Shown: positions 16,857 to 25,841, numbered from the stretch's first letter. The stretch is DNA of 64,000 nucleotides from JADCCX01 sp031431475 (GCA_031431475.1 JANPDL010000021.1:62001-126000), one strand, 5' to 3'. Translations and numbers: made by a program. Notes: generated by a model from the sequence alone, not told the origin.

Positions 16857-18029
16857 TTAGTTTTTTGGCTTCCAGCGGAAGAAAAGATAAAGCCCGCAGC
16901 CGATCACCAGACCCCAGAAAGCCGGACCAACATTGAACAGGGCGAGGCCCGATGCCGTCACCAGCAATGTCGCCATCGCCGGGATACGATCCTCTTCTAC
17001 TGCCAGCGCGTTCGCCGTGGCCGACGCGAAAGAGCCTATCAATGCCAGACCTGCAGCTGCTTCGATCAGCAGAGGAGAGGAATAGACGACGAGCGCCGTG
17101 ACGACACCCGCGAGCAAGGCAAGCACGATATAGCCGACGCCACCGACAACGGCCGCCACATAGCGCCTGGCCGGATCTGGATGCGCCTCAGGCGAAGCAC
17201 AAAGCGCCGCTGTGATCGCCGCAAAATTGATCGGTGCAGCGCCGAAAGGAGCCGTAACGGCTGAAACCAGCCCGGTCGCCAGCAATCCGTCGCGCGGCTT
17301 TGGCTTGAAATCAAAGGTCGCGAGCACGGCAAGCCCCGTGATGTTTTGCGACGCCATGGTCACGATGTAGAGCGGAATCGCGATGGAAATCAGCGCTTCG
17401 ATCGTAAAAACCGGCTGTACGAATGCAATCGAAGGCCGGATGAAACCCACATTGCCGCCAGTCTGCCCGGTCGCGAGGATCGCACCTACGGCAACCGTGA
17501 CTGCGGCGGGTACAGCATAAAGGCGATTCACTTTCAGCATGATCACCCAGGTCAAAAGCACTGTACCGGCGATAATCGGGCTCTGTTTCAACGCGATGAA
17601 CGGCGCCAGACACAACTTGAAAATGATGCCCGCCAGCATCGCATTGGCAATCGCCTTGGGAATGGCATTGATCAGCCGCGCCAAGGGTGACCAGAGCGCT
17701 GTCAGCATGATCAAGGCCGCAGCCACGATGAAAGCCCCCACCGCAGCGCCAAAACCACCCTGCACGGCAGGTGTGACAGCGAGCAACGCCAGTCCCGGCG
17801 TTGTCCAGGCGATGGAAATGGGCATGCGTGTCCACAGGCTCAGCCCGATTGCAACGATGCCCTTGCCAAGACCGAGGAAAAACAGGCCGGACGCGATCTG
17901 GTCGGATGTCGCACCCATGGCTTTCAGGCCCTGTACGACAATAGCGACGGAACTAGCATAGCCAACGATGGCGACAAGCACGCCCTGCATGGCGGCCTGC
18001 CGCGAGAAGTCCTGCCAGAAACGGTTCAT
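16857..18029 (-). CDS. benE: BenE-type benzoate/proton symporter family protein
   Basis: 390-residue membrane protein with about 11-12 hydrophobic segments, recognised as the benzoate transporter family by IAWTTPGLALLAVTPAVQGG, IVTMASQNITGLAVLATFDF and the segment AAPFGAAPINFAAITAALCA-like core near residue 265. The start at 18029 gives MNRFWQDFSRQAAMQG and overlaps the azlD stop as ATGA, so translation is coupled. No benzoate-degradation genes are in the window, so the true substrate is open. See the azlC-azlD-benE finding. Confidence 0.88.
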   Translation of the reverse strand: MNRFWQDFSRQAAMQGVLVAIVGYASSVAIVVQGLKAMGATSDQIASGLFFLGLGKGIVAIGLSLWTRMPISIAWTTPGLALLAVTPAVQGGFGAAVGAFIVAAALIMLTALWSPLARLINAIPKAIANAMLAGIIFKLCLAPFIALKQSPIIAGTVLLTWVIMLKVNRLYAVPAAVTVAVGAILATGQTGGNVGFIRPSIAFVQPVFTIEALISIAIPLYIVTMASQNITGLAVLATFDFKPKPRDGLLATGLVSAVTAPFGAAPINFAAITAALCASPEAHPDPARRYVAAVVGGVGYIVLALLAGVVTALVVYSSPLLIEAAAGLALIGSFASATANALAVEEDRIPAMATLLVTASGLALFNVGPAFWGLVIGCGLYLFFRWKPKN

Positions 18030-18397
18030 GCTGCCGCCGCCCAATAACCCGCGGCGATCAGTGCGATTTCACCCGCGATCAAACCCAGCGCAATCGAGCG
18101 CTTTGAGGCAAACATCACGGTAAGGCCGAAGATCACAGCACCCAGTCGCCCCAAGAGCGGCACCATGGCCAGTGCGCCCTGTGGCGACAGCAGCAGTTTG
18201 GCGACAACCGCGGTGACCAATGCAGTCGCGACCATGCGCACCCAGTGAAAGACCTCGGAATTCTCGTTGAGCCCTTTGCCCGCAAGAACGCCCAGAACGC
18301 GCCAGACCTCCGTCGGCAGAAATCCAAAAATGATCACAACGAGATAAGGCCATAATCCACCCGTCGCATGCTCTAGAGAGGCCAGAAAGCCGCTCAT
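18026..18397 (-). CDS. azlD: AzlD family small membrane subunit
   Basis: 123 residues with about four hydrophobic segments and a short C-terminal Ala-rich end. AzlD works with AzlC as a two-part exporter of branched-chain amino acids and analogues. The family signature is weak, but size, four-helix layout and position directly after azlC support the call. It overlaps azlC upstream (ATGA) and benE downstream (ATGA). Confidence 0.85.
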   Translation of the reverse strand: MSGFLASLEHATGGLWPYLVVIIFGFLPTEVWRVLGVLAGKGLNENSEVFHWVRMVATALVTAVVAKLLLSPQGALAMVPLLGRLGAVIFGLTVMFASKRSIALGLIAGEIALIAAGYWAAAA

Positions 18398-19143
18398 GCA
18401 CGCCTCCTGAGACGCACCAGCCGCTCGATGCCATAGGCCAGAGTGCCGCCCACGAGGCCCGCTGCGACCAGATCATAGTCCTTGCCCACAAGAAAGGTAG
18501 CGACCGGCGTTAACAGGATGGCGAACGCGATGGGCAGCATATCCGACCAGCGCTTCACAGAGCCCGCGAGATTGACGCTGAAGAACATCGGTGTGGTGAA
18601 AAGCAGTGCGGCGGCGAAAACGGCAGGCAATGCACCCACCAGAAAATACCCCGCTCCAGTTGCAAGCGTGCCACTGAGCAGCACAACGAGGCCAAAGCCG
18701 CAGAAATAGGGATAGCGGAACGGCTTCGGCTCATCTGGCAAACGCCGCATGCCCTCTACCCAGTTCGTAATGGAGATGAGATGTGCGGCCAGCAGCAATT
18801 GCCAGAGCGGGCGCTTCGGGTCATTCAGCAGCGGTACGATGGATATCGTCATAGGCATGAACCGCAGCGAACTGAAAAGGACCGCTATGGCGGCAATGGG
18901 CAAGGCGGTCCCTGTCGCGATGGAGCCAAACAGCAGCACCTGCGCAGGCCCCGCCCACATCAGCGCGGATGACAGCATGCCCGCAAGCATCGGGTAGCCC
19001 ACATCACGGGCAAGCCCCCCGATCCCGATCAGGCTGAAACAGATGGTGATTGCGGGCAAGCCAAAGGCATCCTTCGCGCCGCGAAGGGCGTGACCGAGGG
19101 GAGAAAGGGCATCTGAGGCGTGGAAAGGGGACGTGGATGACAT
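18394..19143 (-). CDS. azlC: AzlC family branched-chain amino-acid exporter, large subunit
   Basis: 249 residues from the ATG at 19143, with six or more hydrophobic segments. Family features are the N-terminal GIGGLARDVGYP segment, SALMWAGPAQVLLFGSIATG, and the stretch FSSLRFMPMTISIVPLLND, which is the AzlC hallmark (LRxxPMxxxxxP). The frame is open upstream to 19182, but the extension is not typical. First gene of a tightly coupled three-gene unit, transporting in concert with AzlD. Confidence 0.9.
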   Translation of the reverse strand: MSSTSPFHASDALSPLGHALRGAKDAFGLPAITICFSLIGIGGLARDVGYPMLAGMLSSALMWAGPAQVLLFGSIATGTALPIAAIAVLFSSLRFMPMTISIVPLLNDPKRPLWQLLLAAHLISITNWVEGMRRLPDEPKPFRYPYFCGFGLVVLLSGTLATGAGYFLVGALPAVFAAALLFTTPMFFSVNLAGSVKRWSDMLPIAFAILLTPVATFLVGKDYDLVAAGLVGGTLAYGIERLVRLRRRA

Positions 19144-19262
19144 GAAATACGTGAGGGATTGCTCACGGAATCTCTTCCGCAAGCCGGTTTTATCCCAAGC
19201 AACAGGGATCAGCGCCGCTGTCCAATCAAAAACGCTGATCCTGAGTGTAACCGAGCGAGACG

Positions 19263-19805
19263 CTACTTAACGAACGTTATCGTCACATCCCCTATGGGTA
19301 CGCCGAATTTCGAGACCGTCGCCTTGTTCAGCACACTGCGACGATCAATTGGGGCGATTGTGTCAGCGAAATCAAGCCGCGTCACGCTGCCGTCTTTGCC
19401 CCGGACATCGGCGGAATACGTCAGTTGCACGGTATTGCCGACCTGGCGCACGACTGCTTTTCCGATGACATCCTCGCGTGTGCCTTCATAGGCACCGGGG
19501 CTAGTTTTCGTGAAGCGCCAAGTCTTCACATCCTTTTCGCCGTCGGCGAAAGCAAAGTCCTCACGAAGTGTGAGTGTCCGTCCATCCCAGCGCCCGCGTG
19601 TCACTACAGTCAGCGGTCTGTTCACGCCTGCAATGGAGGAGGTGAAAGCGCCCTTGCCCACCGTGCGCCCGGTGAAAAAGCCTTCCATGGTGAAGGCAGG
19701 CGCATCAGGCGGCACCGCCAGGTTGGGTGGTCCTGCGCAAGCCGTGGCGAGCGATACGACAGCGGTAGCCGTCAGGAGATGCCGACGTGATATGAGATGA
19801 TGCAT
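19263..19805 (-). CDS. DUF3833-family lipoprotein
   Basis: 180 residues. The N-terminus MHHLISRRHLLTATAVVSLA leads to a lipobox ATAC with Cys23, so the protein is probably lipid-anchored in the cell envelope. The mature domain matches the DUF3833 pattern: FFTGRTVGKGAF near the start, a central RTLTLREDFAFADGEKD, and a C-terminal NKATVSKFGVPIGDVTITF. The family has no assigned biochemical function. It stands alone between azlC and the clp genes. Confidence 0.85.
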   Translation of the reverse strand: MHHLISRRHLLTATAVVSLATACAGPPNLAVPPDAPAFTMEGFFTGRTVGKGAFTSSIAGVNRPLTVVTRGRWDGRTLTLREDFAFADGEKDVKTWRFTKTSPGAYEGTREDVIGKAVVRQVGNTVQLTYSADVRGKDGSVTRLDFADTIAPIDRRSVLNKATVSKFGVPIGDVTITFVK

Positions 19806-19872
19806 AGTATTCCAGTGTTTCTGGCCCCGCAGCCAATGCTGTTACGATGGAGTCAAACTTGCGGATTACGCT

Positions 19873-20091
19873 TTAGCGTCGCAGCGGAACCGTCTCGACA
19901 CCCGCCGGCACGATTTGCTCACGCCCCTTGGGCTGCCGTTCCGCCATCAGATCATCCCAGCCCTTGACCGCGAACCAGACGACCACGATCAGCACAGGAA
20001 CGCAGATCCATCCCATGATTTCTTCCGTGCGCCGACGTTTGCTGGCGCGTCTGTAGCGCTCATCACTGAGACGTCTGAAAAACCCGATCAC
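19873..20091 (-). CDS. Small membrane protein coupled to clpA
   Basis: 72 residues with one hydrophobic helix (IMGWICVPVLIVVVWFAVKG, about residues 25-44) between a very basic N-terminus (RRASKRRRTEE) and a short soluble tail. The start is a GTG at 20091 that overlaps the clpA stop as GTGA, so it is translated by coupling to clpA. I recognise no family. The positive-inside rule puts the N-terminus in the cytoplasm. Confidence 0.6.
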   Translation of the reverse strand: MIGFFRRLSDERYRRASKRRRTEEIMGWICVPVLIVVVWFAVKGWDDLMAERQPKGREQIVPAGVETVPLRR

Positions 20092-22544
20092 GACTTAAGC
20101 GGCACCTTGGGAACGGAACTGCGACTAGAAGCCTTCGGTGGTGGAGTTTTGTCAAGCAGAGTCGACTTGGGCCGCGCAGGCTTTTTTGCAGATTTCTTGC
20201 CAGCAGGCTTCTTGCTGGCCTCTTCCACCATACGCTCCGGACGCGGCAACAGTGGCCCGTCAGGGTAGACAAAGCCGAGCTTCTTGACCCCGGTATCATC
20301 ACCAGTAACGATCACACGCACCGCACCGCCGTTCTTCAGGCGTCCGAACAGAACTTCGTCGGCCAAAGGCGTTTTGATCGCACTCTGGATCAGCCGCGCC
20401 ATCGGCCTCGCGCCCATGGCCTGATCATAGCCGTTCTCGACCAGCCACTTGCGGGCCTCATCCGAAAGCTCAATCGAGACATTGCGCTCGGACAGCTGGG
20501 CATCGAGCTGCATGATGAACTTGTCAACGACCTGTGCCACAACTGCTGTCGGCAAATGCCCAAAGGAAACAGTGGCATCCAAGCGATTTCTGAACTCAGG
20601 CGTGAAGAGCTTGTTGATCGCCTCCATATCATCGCCTTCTCGCTTGGTCCGGGTAAATCCGAAGGCGGATTTAGCCATATCGGAGGCTCCGGCATTCGTG
20701 GTCATGATGAGGATCACATTGCGGAAATCAACTTTCTTGCCGTTGTTATCCGTCAGTTTTCCGTGGTCCATGACCTGGAGCAGGATGTTGTAGAGATCGG
20801 GATGCGCCTTTTCGATTTCGTCCAGCAACAGCACGCAATGCGGGTGCTGATCGACCCCATCAGTCAGCAGTCCGCCTTGATCGAAGCCGACATAGCCCGG
20901 AGGGGCTCCGATAAGGCGGCTGACAGTGTGGCGCTCCATGTATTCCGACATGTCGAAACGCAGGAGTTCCACGCCAAGCACCTTGGCGAGTTGCTTGGCA
21001 ACCTCTGTCTTGCCCACACCGGTCGGGCCGGAGAAAAGATAGCTGCCGATGGGCTTTTCACCATCCCGCAGACCGGCCCGAGACAATTTGATCGCGGCGG
21101 ATAGCTGACCGATTGCATCATCCTGGCCATAAACCATACGTTTCAGCGTGGTTTCCATATTCTGCAGCACCTCGACGTCGTCCTTGGAGACGGTCTTCGG
21201 CGGGATCCGTGCCATCGTCGCGACAGTGACCTCGATCTCCTTGATGCCAATCGTCTTCTTGCGTTTGGCTTCGGGCAGAAGCATCTGAGACGCGCCGCAT
21301 TCATCGATCACGTCGATCGCCTTGTCAGGCAACTTGCGGTCATGAATATAGCGGGCCGAGAGTTCCACAGCGGCCCTAACTGCCTCGTTCGTGTACTTCA
21401 GCTTGTGGAAGTCCTCATAATAGGGTTTCAACCCCTTCATGATCTCGATGGCATCGGGGATCGACGGTTCGTTGACATCGATCTTCTGGAAACGGCGGAC
21501 CAGCGCGCGGTCTTTTTCGAAATGCTGGCGATATTCCTTGTAGGTCGTGGAGCCAATACAGCGCAGCGTGCCGGCGGCCAGCGCGGGTTTCAGCAGGTTG
21601 GAGGCATCCATGGCACCGCCGGAGGTCGCACCGGCACCAATCACGGTGTGAATCTCGTCGATGAAGAGTATCGCGTTGGGATGTTGCTCGATCTCCTTCA
21701 TCACCTGCTTCAGGCGCTCTTCGAAATCACCGCGATAGCGCGTTCCCGCCAGCAATGACCCCATATCGAGCGAAAATACGGTGGCCTCAAACAGGACCTC
21801 GGGCACTTCGCGATTGATGATCTTGCGGGCGAGGCCCTCGGCAATCGCCGTCTTGCCGACGCCGGGGTCACCCACATAGAGCGGATTATTCTTGGAACGG
21901 CGGCACAAAACCTGGATCGTGCGGTTCACCTCCGCCTCGCGACCGATCAGCGGATCGACCTTGCCTTCGCGCGCCTTCTTGTTGAGATTGACGCAATAGC
22001 TGTCGAGTGCGCCTTCCTTCTTCTTCGTTCCCGGCTCGCTCTGGCGATTCTCGGGCTCCTCTTCTTCCGTGCCACGAGCGGCGGCCTTAGGCTCGGACAT
22101 CCCGGCGCGCTTGGCAATGCCGTGGCTGATGTAATTGACGGCGTCGTAGCGCGTCATGTCCTGTTCCTGCAGGAAATAAGCCGCATGGCTCTCGCGTTCG
22201 GCAAAGATGGCGACCAGCACATTGGCACCCGTCACCTCTTCACGTCCCGAGGACTGGACATGGATCACGGCGCGCTGAATCACGCGCTGAAAACCTGCGG
22301 TGGGCTTGGAATCCTCCTTGCCCGCGTGAACCAGCCCTTCAAGCTCGCCGTCGACATAGTCTTTCAGCGTCCGGCGCAGCGCCTCAATATCGACATTGCA
22401 GGCCTTCATCACGGCCGCAGCATCAACATCGTCGGTCAGCGCTAGGAGGAGATGCTCCAGCGTGGCATACTCGTGTCGACGCTCATTGGCGAAGGCCAGA
22501 GCCTGGTGGAGTGCTTTTTCAAGGTTTCGGGAAAAGGTCGGCAA
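20088..22544 (-). CDS. clpA: ATP-dependent Clp protease ATP-binding subunit ClpA
   Basis: AAA+ unfoldase that feeds substrates to ClpP and uses ClpS for N-end-rule substrates. 818 residues against about 760 in E. coli. An N-terminal Clp repeat domain (HEYATLEHLLLALTDD) is followed by two AAA modules with Walker A GDPGVGKT and GPTGVGKT and Walker B LFIDEIHT and LLLDEIEKAHPD. The ClpP-binding IGF/L-type loop lies in the second module. The extra length is a Lys/Pro/Ser-rich C-terminal tail of about 45 residues (KKPAGKKSAKKPARPKS). It lies 7 bp after clpS. Confidence 0.98.
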   Translation of the reverse strand: MPTFSRNLEKALHQALAFANERRHEYATLEHLLLALTDDVDAAAVMKACNVDIEALRRTLKDYVDGELEGLVHAGKEDSKPTAGFQRVIQRAVIHVQSSGREEVTGANVLVAIFAERESHAAYFLQEQDMTRYDAVNYISHGIAKRAGMSEPKAAARGTEEEEPENRQSEPGTKKKEGALDSYCVNLNKKAREGKVDPLIGREAEVNRTIQVLCRRSKNNPLYVGDPGVGKTAIAEGLARKIINREVPEVLFEATVFSLDMGSLLAGTRYRGDFEERLKQVMKEIEQHPNAILFIDEIHTVIGAGATSGGAMDASNLLKPALAAGTLRCIGSTTYKEYRQHFEKDRALVRRFQKIDVNEPSIPDAIEIMKGLKPYYEDFHKLKYTNEAVRAAVELSARYIHDRKLPDKAIDVIDECGASQMLLPEAKRKKTIGIKEIEVTVATMARIPPKTVSKDDVEVLQNMETTLKRMVYGQDDAIGQLSAAIKLSRAGLRDGEKPIGSYLFSGPTGVGKTEVAKQLAKVLGVELLRFDMSEYMERHTVSRLIGAPPGYVGFDQGGLLTDGVDQHPHCVLLLDEIEKAHPDLYNILLQVMDHGKLTDNNGKKVDFRNVILIMTTNAGASDMAKSAFGFTRTKREGDDMEAINKLFTPEFRNRLDATVSFGHLPTAVVAQVVDKFIMQLDAQLSERNVSIELSDEARKWLVENGYDQAMGARPMARLIQSAIKTPLADEVLFGRLKNGGAVRVIVTGDDTGVKKLGFVYPDGPLLPRPERMVEEASKKPAGKKSAKKPARPKSTLLDKTPPPKASSRSSVPKVPLKS

Positions 22545-22551
22545 ATGGTCC

Positions 22552-22899
22552 TCACTTCTTTTCCATGATGCATTGCAAAGGATGCTGGTTCTTACGTGCG
22601 AAGTCCATCACCTGGGTCACCTTCGTCTCGGCAACTTCATAGGTAAAAACGCCGCACTCACCGATCCCGTGGTTATGCACATGCAGCATGATCTGTGTGG
22701 CACCTTCGCGGCTCTTGTTGAAGAACCGCTCCAGCACGTGAATCACAAATTCCATAGGTGTATAATCGTCGTTCAGCAGAAGCACGCGGTACATATTGGG
22801 GCGCTTGGTCTTGGGGGCCGTCTTGGAGATAACAGCCGTTCCCGACCCGTCGTCGCCAGCATCCCTGCTCCGACCCGCGCCACGCGGCGGTTCCGCCAT
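22552..22899 (-). CDS. clpS: ATP-dependent Clp protease adaptor ClpS
   Basis: Adaptor that binds N-degron substrates and passes them to ClpA. The start at 22899 gives 115 residues, and an upstream in-frame start at 22941 would give 129. The core YRVLLLNDDYTPMEFVIHVL followed by MLHVHNHGIGECGVF and YEVAETKVTQVMDFARKNQH is diagnostic. The flexible N-terminal tail (PRGAGRSRDAGDD) is the part that engages ClpA. Only 7 bp separate it from clpA, so the two are co-transcribed. Confidence 0.97.
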   Translation of the reverse strand: MAEPPRGAGRSRDAGDDGSGTAVISKTAPKTKRPNMYRVLLLNDDYTPMEFVIHVLERFFNKSREGATQIMLHVHNHGIGECGVFTYEVAETKVTQVMDFARKNQHPLQCIMEKK

Positions 22900-23056
22900 C
22901 AGGCGGATGCCGTGAGATAACGAAGGAGCAGTGCTCAACATACTTGCGTATCCCGTCGGGCATAGTGTTGACTCCTGTCAAAGACACACTCGAGCCCCTT
23001 TCAATTTATACAAATAGGATGTCAGTCCGGATTGCGCCAGTACGTCAAAACACAAA

Positions 23057-23082
23057 AAAGCGCGGCAAAATTGCCGCGCTTT
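23057..23082 (-). terminator. Intrinsic terminator after the phasin gene
   Basis: A 10-bp perfect stem (23057-23066 with 23073-23082) with a six-base loop lies 46 bp after the phasin stop. On the minus strand the descending arm ends in TTTTTT and is followed by a TGTGTTTT stretch. It separates the phasin transcript from clpS. Confidence 0.88.
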
Positions 23083-23127
23083 CAGTAGATTCCCTGAGGG
23101 AATCTCGATATTGCTCAGGTCATCAAA

Positions 23128-23472
23128 TTACTTGGCGACGGCGGTCTTGGCCTTGGCGAAGGCAGCTTCCACTGGCTTCATCGCTTCCTTGGCGAAATCG
23201 GTGTAAAGCGTGCTCATCTTGGTCGCCTGGGCAACAAAACCTTCGTAGGCGGTCTTGGCGAACTCGGTGTTGAGCTCGATGGCCTTGTCGAGTGTCTTTA
23301 CAGCGAAGAGCTTCTCGACATGGGCAGCATTGGCTTCGTAGGACTTCTTGGCGAAATCGGCAGCTTCGGTCGAAACGGTCTGTGCGTTCTTGGTGAACGA
23401 ACCGAATGCCTTTGTTGCGGCGTCCATGTTGTCCTTGGCGGTCTTCTGCATGTCTTCAAACGAATTGTTCAT
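23128..23472 (-). CDS. Phasin (PHB granule-associated protein)
   Basis: 114 residues, starting MNNSFEDMQKTAKDNMDAAT at the ATG at 23472, which has a GGAGC ribosome site nine bases upstream. The frame stays open to 23631, but the operators and promoter lie inside that extension. The protein is all-helical and alanine/lysine-rich, with AADFAKKSYEANAAHVEKLF typical of the Phasin_2 family, which coats poly-hydroxybutyrate granules. Transcribed alone from a promoter with two TGC-rich sites. Confidence 0.92.
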   Translation of the reverse strand: MNNSFEDMQKTAKDNMDAATKAFGSFTKNAQTVSTEAADFAKKSYEANAAHVEKLFAVKTLDKAIELNTEFAKTAYEGFVAQATKMSTLYTDFAKEAMKPVEAAFAKAKTAVAK

Positions 23473-23527
23473 GATGTGGTGCTCCGTTGGCGTTTGTTTC
23501 CGGGAACTGAACTGGCCCGTTGCCGAC

Positions 23528-23576
23528 CATATGTTGCAGTGCACAAAAAATGTCAAGCTATTATTGCAATGCACAA
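23528..23576 (-). promoter_or_regulatory. Phasin promoter with two PhaR-type operator sites
   Basis: On the minus strand TTGACA (23556-23551) and CATATG (23533-23528) are 17 bp apart. The 13-bp site TTGTGCACTGCAA fills most of that spacer (23534-23546), and TTGTGCATTGCAA lies just upstream of -35 (23564-23576), exactly 30 bp away. TGC-rich repeats of this kind bind the repressor PhaR, which senses PHB, upstream of phasin genes. That identity is an inference here. Confidence 0.75.
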
Positions 23577-23735
23577 AACGCATGGCCGGTGCGCGGGAGT
23601 GCTGTTCATAAAGGACGGGACAAAGACTCACCCGCCTTAACCCTACGCTAACCTCGCCGCGATAGGATTACGACATGTGATTTTTGGGCAACGCCTGATG
23701 TCACGGTGTGCGTATCAGTATGAGTGAGTTGCGTC

Positions 23736-25331
23736 ATGGTTGTGTCTGCGTTCCGGCGCTTTGTCGTCGCTCCGATGGTTCTGGCCGTAACGGCCATGGT
23801 TGTTCTAACAGCAACTACCGATACGGCAGACGCCCGCAAGCGTCGCGGCGGTGGATATTCTCCTCCCTACGCTTCCATCGTTGTTGATGTGAACACAGGC
23901 AAGGTTCTGCAGGGCACCAATCCGGACGCCCCTCGCTTTCCCGCCTCCGTCACCAAGGTGATGACGCTCTACATGCTGTTCGAGCAGCTGGAGCGCGGAA
24001 AGTTCAGGCTTGACACCCCCCTCACAGTTTCCGCTTTCGCCGCCCGGCAGGCTCCGTCCAAGATCGGCTTTGATCCGGGCGAAACCATCGAAGTCGAGGA
24101 AGCAATCAAGGCTCTCGTGACAAAATCCGCCAACGACGTGGCAGTTGTCGTGGCCGAAGCCATTGGCGGCGATCAGGACACGTTTGGCGAGATGATGACG
24201 CGCAAGGCGCGCTCGCTGGGTATGAGCCGCACAACCTTCCGCAATGCGTCTGGCTTGCCAAACCCCGAGCAGGTAACAACAGCGCGTGATCTGGCGACGC
24301 TGGGCCGCGCCATTCATGAGCGTTTTCCGAAATACTGGCGCTATTTCCAGACCCGCAGCTTTGAATATGCCGGTCGCAGCTATCGCAACCACAACAAGCT
24401 TCTTGGTCGCGTGGAGGGTGTGGATGGCATCAAGACCGGCTACACCCGCGCTTCGGGCTTCAACCTGCTGACCTCGGCGCGTGATGGCAACCGCCATGTC
24501 ATGGCAGTCGTTCTCGGCGGTCGCTCGGGCCGTATTCGCGATGCCCAGATGGCGTCGCTGGTCGAAAATCATATCGAAGGTGCCACCACAGGTGGGCGCA
24601 CGGCTCCAATGATTGCGGATGCCCGGACGGAAGAGCCGGTGCGTGTCGCAGCAGCGACCGTTCCCGCCAATCAGCCAAGAGCCGAAGTACGCGCGCCTGA
24701 AGTGCGTGCCGAGGCTCCTGTGGCTCCGAAGGCCGAGGTCAAACCGGTCGAAGCAGCCAAACCTGTGGAAGCAACACGGCCTGTCGCCACAGAAACCCAA
24801 CGCGTGGCTGACGTCCGCCGCGCTATTGCAGCCGCTCCGGCCCAGGTCCAGCCAACAAAGACCGTTGCCTCGACAGTCATTGCCGCGACACCGCAGACCC
24901 CGCGCCAGGCCGTTGGTACGCCTGTAGCGGCCTTCGCACCGCAGCCAACAGCCCAGCCCGGTCCGCAACTGCGCTGGAACACCGGTGCGCAGCCAGCAAC
25001 CAAGCCCGTGTCCGGCCGTCAGGCAACGGTCGCGCAGGCCGATCCCGTCACCACGGCCTCGACCCTGAAGCCTGCCGCAACCCATACCGGCTTCATCATC
25101 CAGCTCGGTGCTACCGACGACGAGGGCAAGGCTCGCGCCATACTCGACAGCGCCAAGGCAAAGAACCGCACCATTCTCACCGATGCCAGCGCCTTCACCG
25201 AGAAGGTTCAAAAGGGCGATGCGACATTGTTCCGCGCCCGCTTCGGTGGCTTCGACGACAATAAGGACGCGAATGCAGCGTGCGGCGCGCTGAAAAAATC
25301 TGGCTTCAACTGCTTCGTGCAGCGCATCTGA
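23736..25331 (+). CDS. D-alanyl-D-alanine carboxypeptidase with C-terminal SPOR domain
   Basis: Periplasmic penicillin-binding protein that trims peptidoglycan stem peptides. 531 residues from the ATG at 23736. A basic N-terminus and hydrophobic signal segment (about 10-27) precede the peptidase S11 domain with SVTK (active Ser71), SAN at 131-133 and KTG at 233-235. A long Ala/Pro-rich linker (about 285-445) leads to a SPOR domain (HTGFIIQLGATDDEGKAR to the end), which usually binds denuded glycan at the division septum. The upstream GTG at 23724 is a possible alternative start. Confidence 0.93.
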   Translation: MVVSAFRRFVVAPMVLAVTAMVVLTATTDTADARKRRGGGYSPPYASIVVDVNTGKVLQGTNPDAPRFPASVTKVMTLYMLFEQLERGKFRLDTPLTVSAFAARQAPSKIGFDPGETIEVEEAIKALVTKSANDVAVVVAEAIGGDQDTFGEMMTRKARSLGMSRTTFRNASGLPNPEQVTTARDLATLGRAIHERFPKYWRYFQTRSFEYAGRSYRNHNKLLGRVEGVDGIKTGYTRASGFNLLTSARDGNRHVMAVVLGGRSGRIRDAQMASLVENHIEGATTGGRTAPMIADARTEEPVRVAAATVPANQPRAEVRAPEVRAEAPVAPKAEVKPVEAAKPVEATRPVATETQRVADVRRAIAAAPAQVQPTKTVASTVIAATPQTPRQAVGTPVAAFAPQPTAQPGPQLRWNTGAQPATKPVSGRQATVAQADPVTTASTLKPAATHTGFIIQLGATDDEGKARAILDSAKAKNRTILTDASAFTEKVQKGDATLFRARFGGFDDNKDANAACGALKKSGFNCFVQRI

Positions 25332-25366
25332 AATCCTTTCTCACCAGAGCTGTTGAGGAGAATCCT

Positions 25367-25615
25367 ATGAAAACGCAGGGCTGGTTCCAGAAGGACGCTC
25401 CGACAAAACAAAGAATTACGGTCCGTCCACCGGGTGCACCAGTGGCACCGGTCGAACGATCAGGTCTGGTGGCCAAACTGCGTCCGCATGAACTGATCGC
25501 GATGCTCACGCACCACTATACTCGCGTGCGTGCACGTTCGCTTCCCAGGGTGAAGACAACGCTGGCTGTAGCTACGCCACGGGGCAAACAGGCCGTCATT
25601 ATCAGCTTCGGATAA
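25367..25615 (+). CDS. Small hypothetical protein downstream of the carboxypeptidase
   Basis: 82 residues from the ATG at 25367, which has GAGGAG seven bases upstream, a much better site than the upstream in-frame starts. Composition is basic (MKTQGWFQKDAPTKQRITVR at the start) with a conserved-looking core LVAKLRPHELIAMLTHHY. No signal peptide and no family recognised. It starts 35 bp after the carboxypeptidase stop and ends shortly before a terminator, so it is probably the last gene of that transcript. Confidence 0.6.
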   Translation: MKTQGWFQKDAPTKQRITVRPPGAPVAPVERSGLVAKLRPHELIAMLTHHYTRVRARSLPRVKTTLAVATPRGKQAVIISFG

Positions 25616-25640
25616 CGCGTTCATTGCTGGATCCTCAGAG

Positions 25641-25676
25641 TGCCAGCTGGAGAAAGTTCGGCTGGCAGTTTTGTTT
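25641..25676 (+). terminator. Intrinsic terminator after the 82-residue protein
   Basis: TGCCAGC (25641-25647) pairs with GCTGGCA (25661-25667), followed by GTTTTGTTT. It should end the carboxypeptidase transcript before rpmG. Confidence 0.65.
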
Positions 25677-25841
25677 ACAGGCGTTGGATCACGTTTTGCC
25701 TCTCTCCCAGACTTGACTTTCAGATGATATGAGGTAGCACGCCCACTCTGATCACGGCCTGTGCCGTGACCACTCAATTTTGCGGCCTTTTGCGAGACAT
25801 GGTGTTCCATGTGTCGCCGGGCTGATCTCAGGAGATTTCCC

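Noticed and set aside
23805..25211. 468-codon minus-strand ORF opposite the carboxypeptidase gene
   Set aside because: Shadow of the plus-strand gene, which has SVTK, SAN, KTG and SPOR features.
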